From an uncultured Lentisphaeraceae bacterium (lineage in GTDB: Bacteria; Verrucomicrobiota; Kiritimatiellia; RFP12; DVOR01): a stretch of DNA of 64,000 nucleotides. The notes beneath the pieces are model-generated. The model ran no database searches, had not been told where the DNA came from, and saw nothing but the letters and a program-made list of their open reading frames with translations. The position numbers were made by a program, and so were the translations under genes. The stretch's first letter is position 1. Every line of letters starts with the position of its first letter. The stretch lies in assembly GCA_937892925.1 (NCBI GenBank), contig CALBHX010000116.1, forward strand, positions 1 to 64,000, in the 5' to 3' direction. This document shows positions 19,701 through 26,484 of the stretch, one piece after another.

Positions 19701-21119
19701 TTTACAGGGCGTTGGGTGGTGGAAGCCGGTACAACGCTTCTGCTTAAAGGCGGCGGCGGGCGGATGGGTCAGCTCAATTGGGACAGCGCGGTGGACGGCT
19801 CCGGCCAGATTGAGGTGCGCACGGGCGGCACAGTCAAGCTTGAGGGCTCCCACGTGTTTGGATGGAAAGATATTGATAATCAGTGCGATCGAACGGTTCT
19901 CGTGCTGAATGGCGGAGCCTTGGTGAATAGGGCGGCCAACTATCTCCGCCGCACAATTGAGTTGAAGAACGGCGCTACGATCTCTGACCCTGCGGGCTCT
20001 TTCATGCTGGCGCGCGCGGGGCGGCTTCTGGTTTCCGAAGGCTCGGCCGAGATTTTGGCCGGCGCCGGCCCGAAGTTCGGGTGCGACGGGGCAGCTAATG
20101 GGCAAAGCGCCGCTAACAGCAAGGCGCGCATTCAGGTGGAGTCCGGTGCGGAGCTGATCGTTTCCGCCGCGCTTTCCAATGGGAACACGGTTTACCGAGG
20201 GGCGGAGTTTTCCGGCATGGGTACGCTTCGTCTTAATGGGCAGAATACGTACACATTGCCAACTTCTGTCGGTGCGGGGCTTACGCTGGCGGGTTCGGGA
20301 GCTTTGACAGCCTCGGCGGTTACGTTTGCTTCGGATGGCTCGTCCAAATTGTTGGTGGAGCCGTCTGCAGGGGTTTTGACACTGAGCGGAACCCTTTCCG
20401 GTATGGCACAGGTTGTTCTGGGTGCGGGGGTTTCGGGGGGAGTGATTGAAGCGGTGAAGTCCTCGGCCACCGCACTCTCAACCGCCAACTTCCTGGCGCC
20501 TGCCGGTTATACCTGGAGGGTTGGCGATCAGGCTTTGAGCCTCTTGCTTGTACGGGATCTGACGCTGTCGTATGTACAAGATACGGCTGAACAGCCGATG
20601 TCCGAGGCGGCCAAGGCTCAGTTGAAATGGATGGTGGCTCAGGCTTCCGGGGCAGGAACGGCCGATGCGCTGACAGTAACGGTCAAGGTTTTTGGGGCGG
20701 ACGGCGTGACAGCGCGTGCGCTGCCGACTGCAGAGTTGGAGGGTTTGCTTCATTGCTTCGTAAATCATACGGAAACGCATGTGGATGAATCAACGCAAAC
20801 GGCTACGGTTACGATCTGTTATGACTTCGGGGTGGCACGGCTCACGGTGGACGAGGCAAAAGATCTTGCCTTCACCGTGCAGGTGGCGGGCACCGCCGAG
20901 AATGTGGACTTCGCTGAGGGGATAGCCTTTGAGGTAACCGACACGCTGACGGGATTGACGTGGACTGTGCCGGCGGCAGATGTGGCGGCCACGGGGCAGC
21001 CAGGCATTCTGCGGTTTACGATTCTGAAAGACGCATTGGATGCAGGCACACAACAGGAAAAGATTTTCGAGGGGCTGCGTACCACCCGAATCTTCAGTGT
21101 GCGTGCAGTGAAGGAGTGA
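4701..21119 (+). CDS. Giant secreted beta-helix / autotransporter-repeat protein (5,472 aa)
   Basis: A single uninterrupted frame of 16.4 kb. A signal-peptide-like segment (RR, hydrophobic stretch, APAWA) sits only at residues ~73-96. Residues ~100-1570 hold five right-handed beta-helix modules, each closed by a tag such as DLAGRPRLLGQRIDIGPYE. Residues ~1580-5300 are beta-strand repeats with autotransporter-associated (PATR) motifs, for example KSGSGTLYLQ (~2880) and KTGPGELVLTAENLYTGATT (~4722), and NW openers (AANWSGGQIP, ~2460). Residues ~2920-3090 resemble a discoidin domain. Two ~265-residue blocks are duplicated. No outer-membrane beta-barrel, LPXTG or PEP-CTERM signal is visible at the C-terminus. 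The ATG at 4701 has an AGAGG ribosome site, but a dispersed repeat lies between it and the signal peptide, so the true start may be further in (a CTG at 4905 follows AGGGGGA). Likely a surface adhesin or scaffold; substrate unknown. Confidence 0.8.
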   Translation: MKLTTIFLSLSDTVFGIRCAGWKCTGGDAWESAPTLPSTCLDFEVNPGRRYDEPGAVFQNGARCAGGSLHVWRRVAAVCAAGVMWMAGAWCAPAWAEESEPMTLTIPADAADGAVVVVPDGTYAPFDLRTETRSLVLRAATRGGVVVDGGAAARCADLPETITLDGFVLRNGKAECGGGVRGGTVVNSEIRGCSATFGGGAYQTRVIASTVSGCSAAFLGTALFEGSAFSCNITENGSADYGAGMAALFGTKAANCTVAGNTTVRDTPGTLASPVQNMIYYGNTAARGQTLTVGAMAVDAEGGVPEDFRQVSQKAGLFQNAEGGDYTLKLSEDTVSALQDAGDSALGGLYDTLWYATDLAGRPRLLGQRIDIGPYEIADVITVSCTVVGVGAVTFDHATVQEGDTVTFTATSLTEGGVTYPREFLGFYVNGKRVSGAPELTMALTQSDRVEARFGGVSATPETLSEQMALVHPSRQEEVLLAEGSYTLSAETNPEGKRVVFKGASLAGVQVSVAGDMQGAIVVNAAVTGAGEVANLTLHRCLVDSGLSGSTNLALTSCILKGTPANLTATAQQVTIYGTFPATVTAVNCLALSADTSADGFDFVASAILAKGDTAIDAGLEPAVLSPYDALDVAGRPRTMGQATDRGAHECCYVPVTVEAQGEYTSLTPVVGTEDRLAGDALALGYTSARTFLGWTLNGEALPAETTEITLPEASSITLKASFAGFSLAAGEAFPSGVTAKDTITLAPGEYAWAQAEANGATLVGTGKQEDVVLSGAVSNARIEAVTVAGTVSESVLNRCLITGGTLTGCTVMNSVFEGGAVSGGTYLNNTAVGAVALPGGVNTRVVRAQAETYVPDADDTQVVDCGTLTDAQKALVGDRDYYGNPRINNGVIDLGAAEFVWPPYTVTVQVEGHGLVSPRGTVEVVRGEALTLSVKADPEHPRTLLSVKQGETALTGGQGVYTIVPSVEGTVITVTFAGLRVGTGEAYATLGEAIAEAQNGETLTVAPGVYTECVDVKGKQLRLVAEAESPYETVIDAGEKGRVVLLADGAEIIGFTLQNGVANEGAGAKGGTLRRCVVRNNRLTYNGFGGGIADAFAESCLLVGNGSATLRSSGGGAANSELLNCTVVNNTAEKGGGLYDCTAKNCVIALNTDLTGVASDWVGDSVEPDASACCVPTTGGVAVAADRLFVNPEAGDFRLRAGVACIDQVDGAAFDLSAKDLAGNARCYGNLVDMGALEWNAPEYVVSLAFTSAAMATVSVNTGDATAKTITCRWSDDLETGRTFTVPRFKADGVTPSVAKITWQNLAATARTLEGISRDGTLIEGSEAVASGFVWTMDAENTVDVNLTFVTENLLIDSGANLAEALAEAIPGETIRLAAGTYDVSAAIPEGVTLEGAGVSASILLRGASLASGAELTGVTVGGAGVEGPENGMAVLRHAVVTGVTETAGAVRRHLTVKSSLIYGNAAGLGAEVTAYLSTVADTAGVALAATAKAYGCAFWRFGSLAETGTVLVDCVVPETPGFLAPAPDGTDYRLQARSPLIDAAGAAQWEGFTDADRALTDLAGNVRGQLQGYDCGAYEYQASATLTDWTWYGAETSMDGDLAGAGWRQMAYGAPCFLPGEAAAVFADRVGFDTASLGLSSRWSLVSLQDKTAKTQLTLTAETSAAALTIGGDWVKSGASALTVAMPVEVSGATVFSAGAVDVPAGGALVLGTTTVKGSGTRLEVQGGKLSFGSFLNVRDTATAEFADGMLSGGELSVAQQARTAVVFSGAEVTLTRLETGDESGARYGDVIQTAGTVTLTGTGKEKQAPLHLSHWSGRSTYSLKGGQLCVPNGEVRLGRDGYGILRVEGGVAKLKSVAVTKGALQLAGGTYCALASQTIAPVFVTGTNSRLEVTEGQTLTFSGADSTADTGSITLGAGAFVASAAVTGRNLTLEAGARLTLGKDASGVSYAVDLGEDKVLTLPGSGTAPILSGGLTSGAIDFAQVPEQGVKTLVLTVFGAVPEALALKHSDCYTVNLETSAEGQVDVYVTRTQPIPSEEAIACPTLTVSGDTVWSGSAAGVWAPSKPEATAACRVVATATASLTLEGGTLADVTFDVAEGKTLTLIQGSETAFGTIRLTGAGAVKFASATVYAAQSAYAGTLIVADSAQALTADTKAYQHLRFETDYALSNDVSRAFTGGLEVAEGKTLTCDSSVAGGTIALEAGARMTVGQGCTNGATVIGPDTGEVILSAGTVGGIKPSYFCGKVLAKQWKITDDWGQQSKGLTLIGEVYLETAPTSGTLMASSLTELTVGAGTATLSGGWTMPAGAAKRGAGTLVLPETTTLGASASLRGAVLFTEQKAFTCSGDLAFLERPVITLPIGATFSAEGQLFVERGTHVVLTGTPVAGAVDLFAAGSGGGLSLSGLSDISFSFEETVDDRMVALTPYLKDGIFGYTIELLEPNVWVGNGTDAKWSTAANWSGGQIPAAGGAAVFPAGNGTEAIGVSVDSEVSLKTLAVRGDYAFSGDGVFTGTPTITQAAGTAVVWACFPGAGSYQVGDGAQATLTSADYEGRFFGSGMVETTGAVTLRAPSSDFSGQWRVASGTLTLAHAQAAGNCPITLAGGVLRPLTAMTVAELTVAHDGLALEMDPASRLTVREQLTCSTGTLKIRVASLPQVEGDWLLVALPEQTAPLSVVLTENFADGSDLIATLDQEPTGIYLRVRDTAQIVWAGKESGADRWKVKDSTARVSDTEQKHVWFLDVEGVETAAVTLPDNPTALTVETASMKVSLSGSLNAVPMDVWLGAEITLAGTFAPSSLTNNGTVIVSGVLDLTATELAGFGSLIAVSGGTIRIPAAKLSGSQNTIVRSGGTIEVVAEEDVTLPTETLTEASGEAGEGALVKSGSGTLYLQPTAFNQDMTIREGAVAPLGAVAVKARYFKFEVYNRLNDTASVKGLWNWSAWAWQRSTPMALADFALTFSGERVAWPGTPQILYFDSGVDHRVMVGVGSSQDNMSGTFSNLFDGDLKTELLWYDAETQTSYNRGNPRCYFVVDAGQEVCFNGYNLATPSNPNRFFYEWNVSASNDLSNWNPVKGMTEETEHEADVWQLLDTRLIAASASILKANTWMQTQGYAVQKASGLWSRFTGALTLGADATLDLSSAIGSSGKLADTLEAADIVGGVGTVVLPAALGFSAENLRIGTLHLTGTQVLCRPVAISGEAEFASLVLDAGVARAYVEDGNTEFVLVEHYAGNTPPELIWPAEVAASGSDGGQWELAVAEGTLRLRLTGTKRDIVASVSVGSAWETLAWTDRFGTALVMTEADWPQVRNITLNVTSAAATLRLADLSALTALTGVTVDVGNLADASLTLSSTGAVTLPALTVSGTTSATLASDGTLSIASLCVNTPLHLTPDFLSQVSAAAIEGSAPLYLHCVAGGSTLSHAIKVPAGVVIAEGVLKASFADCFGDNLVNPPVRVDAGAVLDVNGYPVSCVLTLNGGTLRNSRSGNTGTGQRQLYDITLTANSVIESNAAFYSIGHGYRAQTLTLNGYKLTKRGAAEFGFASASLVGDGVIEVESGNLKFWKAGTLSGAVASIVAEGASLRVEDTRTLQGGASWMLAGDVQIAGALAGEGAVTVVSGTALFSGSNTCTGAMTVKPGATISAHTLGGDLIMESGSIFRPYNGGLTTCTVAGQVSASQLDVDLSQVTSRLTVIRLFTSPNTLSASMVKPATYYAPKMTTSNDGTYMLTYAYKYSQSFFFWDGGATGDLSDATWKATDSDGEETTGLSLSAYDNFGFKAGSYTITNSQESLAVLYGFISIEDDAFVKLSATVETTLPSTIGLGKNAVLELGAGISVYDVVPYSAQNIASTTLSLPASSMGTLSTAKVGTLILTGTALPEAPITKLTCSELSFSEDLLAAIQLSVTASGTVCKLATSYTEETLPTCTLPAGFTLEKSTAGELSLVYTAPASSPAALYAKVPEGTTSWLGLTWCSNAECTEPVTPLWSSVSSVTLTAEGAATLTFPGALSGLKSLTVAASDHTLTLSGGTLPALTTLILNGDLTLEGAVLSSVPSELSGSGSLTFRSGGSVISANAGGNTAYAYDAFTGRWVVETGTTLLLNGGGGKKGQLNWNSAVDGSGQIEVRTGGTVKLNAGYTFGWAETASQFSRTVLVADGGAVEVSNASSEHYHRRTFELKNGATFCDTTGTFMFSRGGRVKVTEGLVTILAGNGPSFACDNNGITSGSEAYAGFDVAEGATLVVEAGIFNRSGKTRMPKACFTGLGTLYLNGQSSYTAATTFGAGLTVAGSGTLSASAVTFDSGSKLAVDGVNVLTLSDASGSVQAELVGSLTLPVQVLKTAENATLTVLPPDETTKITTAVAEGIKTYTLETIRTPVKALRVLLAGDAEWSALPWVNADKPEETVESPEWASIESAVIEVSSASTLTMDTAVFPTLAEGGALTVMGEPIVFTTAGETLAVNGSVALQGEASFTCPLGGTGSLSATGARLTLAGDTSGYSGTVSLSTATTLIAATSGALAFAQSEGVLNLSQADFPLSGAGTLELSLEEGGSVKMAGYGAERFSGNLLVSSGTLIFPQATSGYGPLYGRTLTVRGNHSVLATGSNRDATGWNCTDGQKLILEAGGVFELNLRDTFGSPLEMTAGIVRLMPNTPNGACSIQLYNGQTTTVKAQAEASASEPTVSYLTVDAAAEGDARKAKITHADWNAVVEENACFQVDAVLSSVGAYGVNKTGPGELVLTAENLYTGATTVAAGTLTVSGTTGTGTTTVAAGAVLRGTGTVKGDLVFAADGTSILDVSASASAPLKVAGTLTNAPTLRLAETPERPIQVLAVTGENATLSAANVRLPGTLSATTAILLSADRKTLYVGPRGTALAAYATESKPWSEQPWVDMALGLLVSDVDWTAVESVWLTPMAEVSVALDVETFPALTAFSVGQHEGYTLALTGKPFSAPNLTSFAVEGNLTVEGSVLSAVPAMLSGSGVLTFRNSGEVIASNAGGSDTFAYNAFTGRWVVEAGTTLLLKGGGGRMGQLNWDSAVDGSGQIEVRTGGTVKLEGSHVFGWKDIDNQCDRTVLVLNGGALVNRAANYLRRTIELKNGATISDPAGSFMLARAGRLLVSEGSAEILAGAGPKFGCDGAANGQSAANSKARIQVESGAELIVSAALSNGNTVYRGAEFSGMGTLRLNGQNTYTLPTSVGAGLTLAGSGALTASAVTFASDGSSKLLVEPSAGVLTLSGTLSGMAQVVLGAGVSGGVIEAVKSSATALSTANFLAPAGYTWRVGDQALSLLLVRDLTLSYVQDTAEQPMSEAAKAQLKWMVAQASGAGTADALTVTVKVFGADGVTARALPTAELEGLLHCFVNHTETHVDESTQTATVTICYDFGVARLTVDEAKDLAFTVQVAGTAENVDFAEGIAFEVTDTLTGLTWTVPAADVAATGQPGILRFTILKDALDAGTQQEKIFEGLRTTRIFSVRAVKE
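4807..4848. repeat. Copy A of a dispersed GC-rich element inside the giant gene's 5' end
   Basis: The core GAGGTGAACCCGGGGCGG (4830-4847) and its left flank (CGACTTTGCCCTCAAC) resemble the element at 53918-53970 (core GACGTGAACTTGGGGCGG) and, less closely, the one at 62896-62929. The other copies are intergenic, while this one is read as codons between the nominal ATG and the signal peptide of the giant protein. Confidence 0.5.
16808..17615 (+). repeat. Intragenic duplicated block, copy 1
   Basis: About 265 residues of the giant protein that recur at 19563-20363. Shared stretches include SGSGSLTFR versus SGSGVLTFR, FTGRWVVE, SAVDGSGQIEVRTGGTVKL and FELKNGA versus IELKNGA. Nucleotide identity is high in the middle of the block. 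Confidence 0.85.
19563..20363 (+). repeat. Intragenic duplicated block, copy 2
   Basis: Second copy of the ~800-bp block at 16808-17615, lying about 2.75 kb downstream in the same frame of the giant gene. The match is strongest around GRWVVE and DGSGQIEVRTGGTVKL and weaker at both ends, which suggests an older duplication that has diverged. Confidence 0.85.
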
Positions 21120-21154
21120 ATCGTCGGGAGTATACAGGCGTCTCTTATTTGAAT

Positions 21155-21191
21155 AAGCCGGGGCGGGTTCACAGCAAACCCGCCCCGGCTT
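21155..21191 (+). terminator. Strong hairpin, probable terminator of the exoprotein operon
   Basis: A perfect 15-bp inverted repeat (AAGCCGGGGCGGGTT with AACCCGCCCCGGCTT) around a 7-nt loop, 35 nt after the stop codon of the giant gene. The tail (CGGTTTGG) is poor in T, so termination may be incomplete or factor-assisted. Confidence 0.7.
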
Positions 21192-21520
21192 CGGTTTGGA
21201 CTCTGGGCGGCTTTACGGAGTGTTTGGGGCGGCGGTGTTTTTATTTACGTTACAACGAATGGCCTCAAGCGTTTGGGCTGGTCGCAATGAGTTGGCTGTG
21301 GGGCGGATATACCGAGCGGCGCTTGTTTGGTTCAGGTTTGTTGAAAGACGCACGCTGCGGGCTGGCAGTTGGCGTTCTTTCCAGTGGGTGTAGTGTGAGC
21401 GTTGGAATAGTGGATTGCTGGCGGGCGGATCAAAGGGTTTTTGTTGTTTCCTACACGCAGGGGCTGAAGGAAAAGGCGGATGGGAAAAGCGAGGCTCTGC
21501 CAGAGCGGCTATTTTTCTGC
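21192..21520. other. Intergenic stretch with no gene seen
   Basis: Between the giant gene's terminator and the tRNA promoter no open frame has a recognisable product or good ribosome site. I see no repeat or RNA structure beyond the flanking elements. Confidence 0.6.
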
Positions 21521-21549
21521 TTGCGTTTAGATGGGGGCTTTGGTATACT
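21521..21549 (+). promoter_or_regulatory. Promoter of the tRNA-Thr gene
   Basis: TTGCGT (21521-21526), a 17-nt spacer, then TATACT (21544-21549) preceded by TGG, giving an extended -10. The hexamer ends 13 nt before the mature tRNA 5' end. Confidence 0.75.
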
Positions 21550-21562
21550 TTTCACCACATCT

Positions 21563-21639
21563 GCCAACTTAGCTCAGCTAGGTAGAGCAGCGCATTCGTA
21601 ATGCGCAGGTCGTCGGTCCGATTCCGTCAGTTGGCTCCA
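21563..21639 (+). tRNA. tRNA-Thr (anticodon CGT)
   Basis: A full cloverleaf can be drawn: acceptor GCCAACT pairs with AGTTGGC, the anticodon stem GCGCA pairs with TGCGC around the loop TTCGTAA, and the anticodon is CGT (21597-21599), reading ACG threonine codons. The 3' CCA is encoded (21637-21639). It has its own promoter directly upstream and a terminator a few bases downstream, so it is a single-gene transcription unit. Confidence 0.95.
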
Positions 21640-21644
21640 TTTTT

Positions 21645-21685
21645 ACGCCCCGCGGCAGCTTCAGCCGCAGGGCGTTTTCTTTTTA
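21645..21685 (+). terminator. Terminator of the tRNA-Thr gene
   Basis: The stem ACGCCC/GGGCGT continues as GCGGC/GCCGC with one mismatch, closes a 7-nt loop, and is followed by TTTCTTTTT. Confidence 0.85.
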
Positions 21686-21735
21686 CTCAGGGGACTGAAG
21701 CGGCGCGTGTGTTCGCGTTTGGAGCGGCCGACGTT

Positions 21736-21744
21736 TGATATACT
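21736..21744 (+). promoter_or_regulatory. Extended -10 promoter upstream of nfo
   Basis: TGATATACT (TGn plus TATACT) lies 25 nt before the nfo start. No good -35 is visible, as is usual for extended -10 promoters. The predicted start site leaves a very short leader that still contains the AAGGAG ribosome site. Confidence 0.6.
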
Positions 21745-21769
21745 AAGGGAAAGAAGGAGTTGAAGATAA

Positions 21770-22606
21770 ATGCGTTGGATTGGGCCTCATGTTTCTGCTG
21801 CGGGTGCGCCGGCGGCAGCTGTTGCGAATGCGGTGGCGGTGGGTGCTACAGCGTTTGCGCTGTTTGTGAAAAATCAGCGGCAGTGGATTGGCAGGCCGTT
21901 GGAAACGGAGGCGGTGTCTGGGTTCAGGCGAGCGCTGGAGGCGGCGGGTTTTTCCCCGGCGCAGGTGCTTCCGCACGCGGGTTATCTGATCAATTTGGCA
22001 AATCCGGATCCGGAGGCGCATGGCAAGAGTATGGCTTCGCTGCTGGATGAGCTGCATCGATGTGAGGCATTGGGACTGGATCGGTTGAATCTGCACCCGG
22101 GTTCTCATTTGAAGAAACTTTCGGTGGAGGCGGCGTGTGATCGGGTGGCCGAAAGCATCAATCGGGTGTTGTCGGAGACGCGCGGCGTGACGGTGGTGAT
22201 TGAGAATACGGCCGGGCAGGGAAGTTATTTGGGAGCGGCACCGGAAGAATTGGGGCGGATTGTTTCTGGGGTTGAAGACAAAACGCGTATTGGGATTTGC
22301 CTGGATACGGCGCATACGTTTGCTGCAGGGTTTGATATCCGCACGCAGGCCGGGCTGGAGGATTTTCTGGAACGGGTGGATGCGTCGGTTGGGCTTGGGC
22401 GGCTGCGGGGGATGCATCTGAACGATTCGAAGGGGGCGCTTGGGTCGCACCTGGATCGACATGAGAGCCTGGGGAAGGGGTTCTTAGGCTGGGGAGTTTT
22501 TGAGGCCATTGCCCGGGATCCGCGAATGACCGGGGTGCCGCTGATTCTGGAGACGCCGAATCCAATGTTGTGGCCGGATGAGACGCGGCGTTTGCTGGAG
22601 GCCTGA
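21770..22606 (+). CDS. nfo: Endonuclease IV (AP endonuclease)
   Basis: A 278-residue protein matching the apurinic/apyrimidinic endonuclease IV family, a zinc-dependent TIM-barrel enzyme that nicks DNA 5' to abasic sites in base-excision repair. Visible family motifs are the opening IGPHVSAAGA, NLHPGSH around residue 107, VIENTAGQG near 143, GICLDTAHTFAAG near 183, HLNDSKGALGSHLDRHE near 222 (a run of metal-binding His, Asp and Glu residues), and LILETPN at the C-terminus. Length is usual for the family. An AAGGAG ribosome site lies 10 nt before the ATG. It is followed closely by dapF, which appears to have its own -10 element. Confidence 0.95.
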   Translation: MRWIGPHVSAAGAPAAAVANAVAVGATAFALFVKNQRQWIGRPLETEAVSGFRRALEAAGFSPAQVLPHAGYLINLANPDPEAHGKSMASLLDELHRCEALGLDRLNLHPGSHLKKLSVEAACDRVAESINRVLSETRGVTVVIENTAGQGSYLGAAPEELGRIVSGVEDKTRIGICLDTAHTFAAGFDIRTQAGLEDFLERVDASVGLGRLRGMHLNDSKGALGSHLDRHESLGKGFLGWGVFEAIARDPRMTGVPLILETPNPMLWPDETRRLLEA

Positions 22607-22629
22607 TATGGGCACTGCGCGTGTGGTTT

Positions 22630-22638
22630 TGCTATGAT
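22630..22638 (+). promoter_or_regulatory. Possible extended -10 promoter for dapF-rsmE
   Basis: TGCTATGAT in the 57-nt gap between nfo and dapF fits the TGn extended -10 form seen elsewhere in the window. No clear -35 is present, so it may be secondary to read-through from nfo. Confidence 0.4.
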
Positions 22639-22663
22639 TCCTCTTTGCCTAGGAGACTTCCGC

Positions 22664-23506
22664 ATGAAACTGAACTTCACCAAAATGCATGGCGCGGCCA
22701 ACGATTTCGTGATGATTGACGATCGCGAAGGGCTTGTGCCCTGGCAGGATTATGTGCTGATGAGCCTGTTGGCCGCGCGGCGGACGGGGGTTGGGGCGGA
22801 GGGAATTATCCTGATCCAGCAATCGAACCGGGCGGACTTTCGGATGCGTTTTCTGAATCCAGACGGCACGGAGGTGGATATGTGCGGCAACGGGGCGCGG
22901 TGCGCAGCCTGGTTTGCGCATAAAATCGGTGCTGCGCCGCGCGCCATGACGATGGAGACATCGTGCGGGCTGTTGGATGCCGAGCTGATGGATGCCTGCA
23001 ACGTGAAGGTGTGGATGCCGGAAGCCACGGCGCGGGTGTATGGCATGGCCGTTTCGGTGGAGGGGCAGCAGATTGTGGGGGATTATCTGAACACGGGCGT
23101 GCCGCATTTCGTGGTGCGCACGGAGAGCCCGGAGACGGTGGATATTGAGACTTTGGGGCGGGCGATCCGCCTGCATCCGGCGTTTGCTCCTGAGGGCGTG
23201 AATGTGGACTTCGTAGCGCAGCGGGAGCCGAATCGCCTGAGTATGCGCACGTATGAGCGCGGCGTGGAGGCGGAGTCTGGTGCGTGTGGAACGGGTGCGG
23301 TGGCGGCGGCTATTGCGGCGGTGGAGGCGCACGCGGGCACGCTGCCTATGGCTGTTCGAACGGGGGGCGGTTTTATTTTGACGGTGGATGCCGATTGGCG
23401 TGGGAATCGGTGCACGGGGCTGACGCTGACCGGGCCGGTTCGGGAGGTCTATCAGGGCTGTATTGACCTAGCGCATTTGGGCAGTGACTTGGGAGCCATT
23501 GAATAA
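22664..23506 (+). CDS. dapF: Diaminopimelate epimerase
   Basis: A 280-residue cofactor-independent racemase that converts LL- to meso-diaminopimelate for lysine and peptidoglycan synthesis in the cytoplasm. The two catalytic cysteines are visible: MCGNGARC (Cys74) and ESGACGTGA near residue 219. The N-terminal KMHGAANDFVMID is typical of the family. I chose the ATG at 22664 because AGGAGA lies 8 nt upstream; the frame is open further back, but that extension has no ribosome site and would precede the predicted -10. The stop codon overlaps the rsmE start by one base (TAATG), implying translational coupling. Confidence 0.95.
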   Translation: MKLNFTKMHGAANDFVMIDDREGLVPWQDYVLMSLLAARRTGVGAEGIILIQQSNRADFRMRFLNPDGTEVDMCGNGARCAAWFAHKIGAAPRAMTMETSCGLLDAELMDACNVKVWMPEATARVYGMAVSVEGQQIVGDYLNTGVPHFVVRTESPETVDIETLGRAIRLHPAFAPEGVNVDFVAQREPNRLSMRTYERGVEAESGACGTGAVAAAIAAVEAHAGTLPMAVRTGGGFILTVDADWRGNRCTGLTLTGPVREVYQGCIDLAHLGSDLGAIE

Positions 23507-24219
23507 TGAATCTGGTGTTGGTGGCTCCGGAAGAGGTGGGCGCTGATGGGGTGTGCACGCTTTCGGACGCGCGGGCGGAGCACGTGCGGACGTTTCTTCA
23601 TGCCGAGCCGGGGCGGACGTTCCGGGTGGGTGTGCTGGATGGGCTTGTGGGGGAGGCGGTGGTTCGGGAGGTCTCTTCGGCGGGGGTAACGTTTTCGATG
23701 GATTGCCGCGAGGCGGCGCTGCCGCCGTGGTATGACCTGGTGCTGGCGCTGACGCGGCCGCGTTCATTGCGCCGAATTCTCTTCCAGAGTGCGGCGATGG
23801 GGGTGCGGAATATCTTTCTGGTGGGGGCTGAAAAGGTGGAAAAGAGTTATTTTTCCATGCACCTGCTTCGGGAGGAGGTCTATCGCCCGGTATTGATTGA
23901 AGGGTTGATGCAGGGAAGAACGACGGCGGTGCCACGCGTTCGGGTGGTGCCGAAGCTGCGGGCTTTGTGGGAGCTGCTTCCTCCGGAGCAGACGTTGCGC
24001 CTGATTGCCAACCCTTCGCCGGAACAGCCACCGATGCCGGTTTCTGGGGGCATTCCATTGATTGCGGTTGGGCCGGATGGCGGGTGGACGCCTGCAGAGA
24101 TTTGTGCCTTTGAACAACAGGGCTTCCAGGCGGTTTCGCTGGGGGAGCGCCCGCTTCGAACGGATACGGCGGCGGTGGCGCTGCCGATGGTCGTTCAGGC
24201 GCTTCGCTGCCGGAGATGA
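23506..24219 (+). CDS. rsmE: 16S rRNA (uracil-1498-N3)-methyltransferase, RsmE family
   Basis: A 237-residue SPOUT-class methyltransferase, which in the known family methylates U1498 of 16S rRNA using SAM. The N-terminal PUA-like part (HVRTFLHAEPGRTFRVGVLDG) is followed by LVLALTRPRSLRRILFQSAAMGV and the trefoil-knot SAM site AVGPDGGWTPAEICAFEQQGF, then SLGERPLRTDTAAVALP, all characteristic. The start overlaps the dapF stop by one base. The gene converges on the minus-strand SulP gene 63 bp away. Confidence 0.93.
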   Translation: MNLVLVAPEEVGADGVCTLSDARAEHVRTFLHAEPGRTFRVGVLDGLVGEAVVREVSSAGVTFSMDCREAALPPWYDLVLALTRPRSLRRILFQSAAMGVRNIFLVGAEKVEKSYFSMHLLREEVYRPVLIEGLMQGRTTAVPRVRVVPKLRALWELLPPEQTLRLIANPSPEQPPMPVSGGIPLIAVGPDGGWTPAEICAFEQQGFQAVSLGERPLRTDTAAVALPMVVQALRCRR

Positions 24220-24282
24220 TTCCCGGGCAACGGGCTGCCGGGCGGATTTTAGAAATGTACCGAGTGTTTGACGCCTGCTGCG

Positions 24283-26058
<1,776 letters not shown>

Positions 26059-26094
26059 GGCCAAGTCTTTCTTTGTAAAGCGGAAAAGCCGCAT

Positions 26095-26123
26095 AGTGTA
26101 GCACGCTCTCTTTGAAGATTCAA
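26095..26123 (-). promoter_or_regulatory. Promoter of the SulP gene
   Basis: On the minus strand TTGAAT, a 17-nt spacer ending in TGC, and TACACT form a -35 plus extended -10. The predicted start is about 30 nt before the ATG at 26058. Confidence 0.65.
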
Positions 26124-26484
26124 TGGCAACGTGTCGCTCTTTTGAAACTGGCGGAGCAGGATCCGCAGGGTTGGTATTGCGGATTTTTCTGCTTCGCCCC
26201 GCACGCTTGAACCTACTTGGCAGGTCATTGGCGCCGGGGAATCCATTCGAGTAGGGGGCCTGGTGTAACGTGGGGTTTTGATATGAAACGGGGTGAGCGA
26301 ATCTGAAAAGAGAGGCGCGGAGGATGCTCGCGTTTTTGAGGAAGATTCTTGTTTTTGAGAAAAATGGCTTGAAGGGGGGGGTGATAGCTTTCCGCACTCG
26401 TAAAGCTCAGAAGGTTTTCGCAGGAGCGAGCCGAGAAGCTTGAACGATCTGATGCCTGAGCATCAGAATAGGAATACTAGGGAT
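26124..26484. other. Intergenic stretch between divergent units, no gene seen
   Basis: Apart from the SulP promoter at its left edge, this stretch has no frame with a recognisable product and no clear plus-strand promoter for the pseudogene that follows. A G-rich run at 26374-26381 and short poly-purine tracts are the only oddities. Confidence 0.5.

Noticed and set aside
16808..20363. CRISPR array or tandem satellite in the giant gene
   Set aside because: Repeat units are long, in frame and diverged protein-coding modules with no short constant direct repeats or spacers.
21192..21520. A small gene between the giant gene and the tRNA (frame 20960-21601)
   Set aside because: The frame overlaps the end of the giant gene, the terminator hairpin and the tRNA; it has no ribosome site or family resemblance.
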